Positions 57,401 to 64,000 of a DNA stretch of 64,000 bases are shown piece by piece. The notes beneath the pieces were generated by a model that was not told the DNA's origin, searched no databases, and saw nothing but the letters and a program-made list of their open reading frames with translations. The DNA lies in contig OZ018408.1 of the NCBI GenBank assembly GCA_963969595.1, positions 19,093,823 through 19,157,822 on the forward strand, given 5' to 3'. Origin of the DNA: Neckera pumila (lineage: Eukaryota > Streptophyta > Bryopsida > Hypnales > Neckeraceae). The first letter of the stretch is position 1; every line of letters starts with the position of its first letter. The translations under genes and the position numbers were made by a program.

Positions 57401-58756
57401 ACAAACCAACCGTTCTCCCTATCATAGGTTGATACAATATCCCATCGGTTTTATTCTTAAGACAATCTGTATGATCACGGTTCTCAAATTTTTTTTCCAC
57501 AAATTCCACTAGTAGTCTAGTAAAAATGAAGAGTTCACTATTGGAAAACAGCTCTTTTTTCAATTTTTCCTCATTGCCCTAAAAAGTGCCAATTTCTCTC
57601 AATTTTTATCCAAAATGTGCCTCAGTCCTTTAGACATTACTTCCAACAGGATATGTAACGTAGGAGGTCTATCAAGCAATCGTGATCTCAAAATGTACTC
57701 TAACGCAGAGGTACATTTTGCTTTTCAATTCCACCAACAATGTACAAAGAGTACGTTTCAGGAGGTGGGACCCTCTGTGGCCAGTACGTTTGAAACTTCA
57801 GGTCTACCTTCACAAAGCTCCAAAAAACATGAAACGACTCCAAAAAAACATTAAACCCCAGTCCATTTGTTTTGCAAGGAAAACTTATTAGGAAAAATCT
57901 CAAGCAGCCTAACCCTCTCTCCCCGCCCTTGTTGGCGTTCACAAGCCTAACCTCTCCAAACTAATAATAAGCTCTTACACGAGCGCTGTATCGACCACCT
58001 ACCTTATCATACAATACAATAGATCATTTTCAATTTCACTCAACAGATCATTTTCTATGAGCACTCCAAAGCACTGTTCGAACATTGCATTCAAACCCAC
58101 CAGTGCATGTTGAAATAAGGAAAGGTCATACATCTCACAATCAGGAGAGAATCATAACACTCCAATCACGAAATGCATAGATTGCCATGGACTAAGAGAA
58201 GATTGAATGGGGAGAATTTTCCTGTTGCCATCATGTGAGTGCAAAATCACAGGTAGTGTTACAAGTAGCGTTACTATGTGTTCAAGAATGATTGAGCCAA
58301 TATCAAATTCATCTGAATCAAATCAAGGTAATCACTTTGTCCCTCCGTCCGTCTCCGTCCTCCCAACTGGTATGTACATCGCTTCGGCCAAATCAGCAAG
58401 GTGCTTGCATGTCCGGAAAGAGCCGCCTTTAATTCCTGGCTTCCACCCATCAGGAAAAAGAACTAAAAAGAATAACTCGACTCCAGCCCTGTCGACCAAA
58501 ATTTGGACCCGGACCTCTGACCTCTGTGTGCAGCCACGGCCTGGGTTCCAGCTGGGGCTGGAGCACATTCGATGCCTCTACTACACATGTTGAGGTTGCA
58601 AGGTTGACATTCATTAACAATCATACCAGCCAAAAATTATCATCCTCGCTCCACAAACTATGACCATAGCATCGATCACCGTGCTATTGCGTCATAGTGA
58701 ATGGAGAGGAATTATGCATGATTCAACCGTGAATTCATTCGAAGGGGAGGGAGGAA
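57401..58756. other. 3' flank of the receptor-kinase gene
   Basis: Should hold the 3' UTR of the minus-strand kinase gene at its right end. Composition becomes more GC-rich towards 58.3-58.7 kb. No additional gene could be supported. Confidence 0.45.
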
Positions 58757-61508
58757 TTAGCCGGCAGAGGTTCCCTCGGAGGCCGTGCGGGGCGACTGAA
58801 ACCGTTCTTCCGTGTGAAGCTCCTCCAGGGCTTGGATTATTGCAACCATTTCGGGGCGTTCGGATGGCGGAGGAGACACACATCGCATTGCCAATTGCAA
58901 AGCTGTCATCAGCTCCTCTTCTGTCGGTGCCGCCGCACCTTTCATGAGCTCTAAGTCGAACACCTCTGCTGTCCAATTCTCCTTCACTATGCCGGCCACG
59001 TAATCGGGCAGATCAAGTGCCCCGTCTGTGGTGCTCACGTCTTGAGGTGCCTTTCCTGTTCACAAAACCGAGTTCATCGTCATTAGAATCAAATGCCCAT
59101 ATCGTACCAGCTGGGTCCCGATATATTTTTTAAAATGACATAGTTCGACTGTACAACATGTGAGCTAGAGTAGCAAGCGTGCAGTACAGTACAGAATATT
59201 CTATTTTCGTTGTAGAGGTCATAATTAGGAGGCTTGAGTGTACAGAGTATGGAAACTCGCATGACCTAGATTCTTGCGGAAGGTACTGAACGCTACCAGC
59301 TGACAATAGCCATAGGAATCATTATGAAAACAAACAGAGGATAAGAACTAAGGAGCGCGATGTACCAGTAAGAAGCTCCAGCAAGACAATCCCGAAGCTG
59401 TAGACATCAGATTTCGTCGTGGCCTTCTTGAGCTTCGTCAGCTCTGGGGCACGGTAACCTAGAGACCCTGCAGTGGCCACCACATTGGCGTTGGCTGCCG
59501 GAGTCATGAGACGAGAGAGGCCGAAATCCGAAATGGAGGCCGTGATGGCGGGTCCTCTCGTATCCAGAAGTATGTTGGAGGCGGTCAGGTTGCCATGAAC
59601 GATGTTTTCGTTTTGGTGCAGGTGGACAAGTCCACGAGCAGCTCCTTCGGCTATTCTGATCCTGGTGGCCCAATCTAGAGCTGTTTCTGGCCCCCTAGCT
59701 GCAACATCCCACACATCAGTCATTTAGGGATTGCCTCGCCAGACAAGAAAAATCAGCACGAGTGCATGACGAACATCATATTGGCCACATCGGAAGTTCA
59801 TATTTCCCTTGAAGCCGTTCTACTTTTACTGCATTACAAACAGAGCTCAACACTCGCGAGGACTAATTACACACCACGTTAGAATAGATTGAAAACACAA
59901 GTGGCAGGGTCACTTACCATGAAGAAAGGCAGCCAAGCTTCCACCGGGCATGTAGTCATACACCAGAAGCTTCTCGTCCTTGGGTCCCCAGTAGTAAGCT
60001 CGCAACGCCAACAAATTGGGGTGCCGGATCTTGCCCAGCACATCCACCTCCTTTGTGAAGTCTTTCTGTGACTTGACAATGCCTTCACGCAACCGTTTCA
60101 CGGCGATGTGGTTTCCATTCTCTAACGTAGCCTTGTACACAGTCCCATACGTGCTCTTTCCCAAAACCTCCGCCGTTGCACACAACAGATCATCGGCCGT
60201 GAACTGCAGCGGGCCTTCGAAGTGCACCAGCTTGCCTCCGACTTCCCCTTCTCTTTCCGGCGACCTCTCCGGCTTGTCCCCACCAGCCGCCGCTGCTCCT
60301 CTCCCTCGGCAACAGCAGCACAGCATGACGATCGTGGCCACTAACAAAATGGCACCGAGCGCACCACCCAGTGCGATGAACACGATGCTCAACGTGCTCA
60401 GTTTTTTCCCCGAGGGAGCGCCTGTAATCGTAGACTCCGGTGCAGGTGCAGGTGCAGGAGCCGGGGGAGGGCATGAAACTAAGCCCGGAATCATCCCGCA
60501 CAAGCCAACATTCCCTGGTGAGAACGAACTGATGTTGAAAGCCGTTCGGAACGCTGGAACGGGACCACTGAGGTTGTTGTATGTGACGTTCAGCTTCGTG
60601 AGCGGAACACTTGCGAATCCAGTCGGGAATTGACCAGTCAAGTTGTTTATCGAGAGGTCTAAAGTGTCAAGAGAAGAGAGATTGGCATAAGACTGAGGAA
60701 TGCTTCCCGACAGATCGTTGCTCGCCGCGGTCAGCACCTTCAAAGTGATCGCTTTTCCTAAGCCAGAGGGCAATGACCCAGTGAGTTCATTGTTGTTCAC
60801 ATGCAATTCCATGAGCCGCCCGGATGTCCAAGTCTCGGGAAGCGGCCCGGAGAGGCGGTTAAACCCTAAATCCAGATACTGACCACGATAGCCGCCGTAT
60901 TCCGATGGAATCGAGCCCGTGAGGTTGTTCCCGCTCAAGTTGAGGATATTGAGATTGGGAGCGTTAGCGATATCATTCGGGAGAGCTCCTGAGAGATCAT
61001 TGTTGCCGACGTCAAACGCTTGAAGCAGCGGCAAGACGCCGAACCCTGTCGGTATGGACCCCGTGAACCTGTTGTTGAACAATGCCACGCCTCGGAGCGT
61101 GGTGATAGTCGCGAGCGAGGCAGGTATGGCGCCCGAAATGTTGTTGTCGTGGAGATTAAGCTTCCGAAGACCCACGAGCTGCCCAACCTCAGGCGCAATT
61201 GACCCACCCAAGCGCTTCGCAGGGAGCGCAATGGAAATGATGAAGCCCTGGGCACATTTGATGCCCACCCAGGTGCCGTCGCAGGTCCCCACCCCGCTAT
61301 CGTTCCAGCTCGCGAGGACATTGCGAGGGTCGTCTAACATTCGCTTGAACCGAAGAAGTGCCAGAACCTCCTGAGGAGACGCCGGGATGCCGTCCGTGTC
61401 CGGGAGGGTGTCTGGGTCCGGCGATGGCATGGGAGGATCTTGACTAACAACAATTTGAATATGCAGCAGCAGGAAGAACACCACCCACCTCCTCTTGGGA
61501 AACTCCAT
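58757..61508 (-). CDS. Leucine-rich-repeat receptor-like kinase, IMK/MRLK type, HGN catalytic loop
   Basis: Three exons join in phase: 61508-59918, 59698-59366, 59055-58757, giving about 740 aa. Start is the ATG at 61508 ([10 protein letters not shown]). Order: signal peptide (residues 1-23), LRR N-cap ([12 protein letters not shown]...WNDSGVGTC), about eight LRRs with [15 protein letters not shown] repeats, a Pro/Ala hinge, membrane helix at about 375-400, then [20 protein letters not shown], glycine loop [11 protein letters not shown] (about 452), the VAIK-type lysine (IAVKRL), [19 protein letters not shown] and GYRAPEL. The closest remembered relatives are Arabidopsis IMK2/IMK3 and maize MARK. 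The catalytic loop has HGN in place of HRD, losing the usual catalytic Asp, so phosphotransfer may be weak or absent. Plasma-membrane signalling is expected; the ligand is unknown. Confidence 0.92.
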
Positions 61509-63000
61509 CAAATGCTAGGTCACCCTACACGCAGAGGTTATTCCTCCCGAAACGCTACATTCCAATATCAATGTCGCGCAACACCACAGCCTGCTCCCTG
61601 ATCAATGGCGTCCCGCAAAAGTGACTGTAGCAGTGGTACTTTCGCACTTTGGCAGTGACTGACCCTGTACTGGAATCGGCGCGAGTATTCATACAGAAAA
61701 GCCGGACAGAGATAATGTAAACAACAAACTTCACACCCTAAACCCGCAAAACCGATACCTTAATGCGTCACCAAACAACACATCAATTTTATGAGCTACT
61801 TTGACCTTTCAACCCACTCCAAACAACGAGCAGCTGCCGATCCGACCCCTCTCCCTCGCACTCTACCTACCAAGACTGAGCAAGAAGCAATCGTAAACTA
61901 CCAATGCGAGAAACAAACCGCGAGCTGCCGATCCGACCCCTCTCCCTCGCACTCTACCTACAAAGACTGAGCAAGAAGCAATCGTAAACTACCAATGCGA
62001 GACACAAACCGCGAGCTGCCTCCTCTTGGTGCGAACCAGCACAACAATGAAGCTCCTCAGAACAGCAACATTCTGACCCAACCCACATGACCAGCACCAC
62101 TCCAGCCAGAGGAACCACGCGTGCGGCCACTCCGAAGATCGAGCTCCAGATCAACACTCAAATGGTTACTGTACCTCCTCTTGTCCCTCTGATTAAGCCC
62201 CTCGCTCGCTCTCTCTATCTCTCTCTGTCTCTCTCCTCACAATCAATCACCCAACGGTAAATTCCAAACCCCGAGTCGATCAACTACCAACTACAGCTAG
62301 CTAGCTCACAGGCAATGGCCGGTACGTTGAGTTAAGAGCAAAGGCAAGAAGCTGTGCAAGTTCTGTCACTAGTTTCACACACCCAGTCCTCACTCCTCAG
62401 TCCTCACAGGTTCCCACAGGTCCCCACAAGTCCCACTGTATGTTACCTTACCCAATCCCTCACAATCAAAAACAGGAAGAAAAAACCCGACTAGCTGCCT
62501 GGCCTGAGCTGGGGCAGAGGCGCGCCCTCCGATGCGAACAACGGCACGAAACCCGAAAGAGCTAAACGAGAACGCCAGAGGCGCTGGTACTAGGCTTACA
62601 TTTGCTGCAGCCCCCGCCTGCGTTGATCTGAATGAGCTGCTGCAAGAAAAGGCGAAATACGGAAGCTGCTAGCAACGGATGGGTCAGTCATTACAACATC
62701 CGCCATCTCTCCCCGGCCATCACGCCCGTCACCAGCAGATGGCACCAGCAACGGGACCAGGGGAAGGGGAAGGGGAAGGGGACAGGGGACGGCGACGCTG
62801 GGCCGTTCGATCTCGGGCTAGAGAGTCGGTAGCCGTGCGATCGGGTCTGACGGGAGCAATAATGCGGGTCGACTGGCGGCGGGCCAAAGAGCCGTTTGGG
62901 GACCGGGTTGTGGGGTAACGGTTATATGTTAATGAATTCCGTTAGGGAGGTGGATGGAATCTGTTGGGGTATGGATGATTTCTGTTTTCCAGCGGGGATT
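61509..63000 (-). promoter_or_regulatory. Presumed promoter and 5' leader of the receptor-kinase gene
   Basis: GC-richer than the intergenic deserts, with a CT-rich stretch (CTCGCTCGCTCTCTCTATCT) near 62200-62235 typical of plant 5' leaders and core promoters. No coding frame is supported. The transcription start cannot be placed exactly. Confidence 0.4.
61831..62014. repeat. 92-bp near-perfect tandem duplication upstream of the receptor kinase
   Basis: Two copies (61831-61922 and 61923-62014) share AGCTGCCGATCCGACCCCTC, AGACTGAGCAAGAAGCAATC and GTAAACTACCAATGCGAG with only two or three differences; a third copy starts (GCGAGCTGCC) and stops. The near identity points to a recent event. Confidence 0.95.
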
Positions 63001-63394
63001 GTGGTGCCATGCTGTCGGCTTGAGGTGTAAATGGAACTGGCTGGGGAAGGACGGACAGGCACTCATGCAACGTTCACCCTTGTTCGTTTTAAGCTTAATT
63101 TTTATGTGGAAATTGAATGCAATGGAATTCTGGGTTCAAGCATATTTACCCAGGGTAAATCATCATCATCACGTTATCTACTGAAAAAAGTGAGGAAGTC
63201 CACAGTGGAGTAAATTCTGTCACCGTGGCCTATTTAATTGGGCTCCAGAGGGCAGGGAATTGTCACAGCTTTTATTTGGGTTTCTTGAATTCCAAATTTT
63301 GGGGGTACTGTATTGATTTCAAATTACTCTAGAATGATTTACATCAATGGGGATTGTTGGATTATCAATCATTCAGCTCAACGAAGGTGATAAA

Positions 63395-64000
63395 TATGTC
63401 ATGCAATCAGTGGCCCCGAATTAATTATGAGGCATGAAGAAATACAATATTTGAGTGGTACAAAATAGGGGGTAATTTTTACATTTACCCTTAATGGGGG
63501 CAATACATGCATCAATCCTCCCCTGCCTATTTGGGAGGCGGGATGAACTGACCCTCTTGCTCGGCCATTTGGGAAAGCATGGAATCTTTTTAATTTTCCA
63601 CTCATGATAAAATTTGAGAATTTTGAATTCCATTTTTTGCAATCAGATGCCCCAAATTAGCTACGAGAGACATACAAAGTAATTTAATCAGGCACAAAAT
63701 AGGGTGTTTTTTTTTTTTACTTGCACCTTTGGAATGACTTAGAGCGGCCGAGCAAAGGGGCCAATTCACCCCGATCATTTGGAAGGGGGATGAGGTGGGA
63801 CGATAAACCCGTTGCACAAAGTGGGACCAACACAGTGGATTACCCCAAGGGAACACCTAGGAATTTTTTATTTTCCACAAAAAAAAAATTTAGAAAATTT
63901 AGAATTCATATTTGAAATCAGAGACACCAAATTAGCCAGGACAAGTCTACAACATATACTAGACACGGCACAAAATAGTCTGTTTTCTTTTCTTTACTCT
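63395..64000. repeat. Tandem array of diverged 240-275-bp units
   Basis: GCAATCAGTGGCCCCGAATT (63402), GCAATCAGATGCCCCAAATT (63640) and GAAATCAGAGACACCAAATT (63915) start successive units, each followed about 50 bp later by GGYACAAAATAG and a T-rich run. The array continues past the window edge. Confidence 0.75.

Noticed and set aside
58207..58593. 128-codon plus-strand frame downstream of the receptor kinase
   Set aside because: It overlaps the likely 3' UTR of the opposite-strand gene and shows no homology.
1..64000. CRISPR arrays, bacterial operons or phage
   Set aside because: The window has spliced genes, plant transposons and telo-boxes; the short repeats seen are transposon arrays or minisatellites without conserved spacer structure.

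Overview
This is a nuclear genomic window from a land plant. It holds five protein-coding genes with plant-type domain architecture. Where introns occur they follow GT...AG rules and join in phase, and the telomere-like motif is of the plant AAACCCT type. Long AT-rich stretches full of decayed transposons separate the genes. A moss, lycophyte, fern or similar non-seed lineage seems most likely from the mix of low gene density, unfamiliar repeats and plant-only families. That is an inference and the sequence does not prove it.

Layout. 0-3.3 kb: the 3' half of a MATE-family efflux transporter (+), cut by the window edge. 4.7-10.0 kb: a six-exon gene (-) encoding about 1244 aa, a very long low-complexity N-terminus joined to a degenerate PRUNE/exopolyphosphatase-like DHH-DHHA2 fold. 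10-20 kb: AT-rich repeat DNA with no gene. 20.2-21.8 kb: a single-exon gene (-) for a 532-aa, probably nuclear protein of unknown function, with telo-box motifs and a 145-bp hairpin upstream. 22.8-34.7 kb: a transposon graveyard. A minus-strand Copia element (integrase, reverse transcriptase, RNase H pieces) is split by two CACTA-like elements, a CACTA MITE with an intact 3-bp target duplication, a gag-like fragment, a 0.7-kb inverted repeat of a zinc-finger-like ORF, and a further retroelement-like ORF. 36-39 kb and 46-57 kb: several families of non-autonomous terminal-inverted-repeat elements, some nested, plus simple repeats. 42.2-44.7 kb: a single-exon gene (+) for an 823-aa type II membrane protein with two glycosyltransferase-like domains. 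58.8-61.5 kb: a three-exon gene (-) for a leucine-rich-repeat receptor-like kinase of the IMK/MRLK type with an HGN catalytic loop. 61.8-64 kb: tandem duplications in its upstream region and a further tandem repeat.

The five host genes look independent: transporter, scaffold-like pseudo-phosphoesterase, nuclear protein, Golgi-type glycosyltransferase and receptor kinase. No operon or biosynthetic cluster is apparent. The most unusual items are the PRUNE-like protein that has lost its metal-binding motifs, the zinc-finger inverted repeat that could be transcribed as a long hairpin, the short hairpin upstream of the 532-aa gene, and the TIR element families that share an internal GTGGC...GCCAC palindrome.
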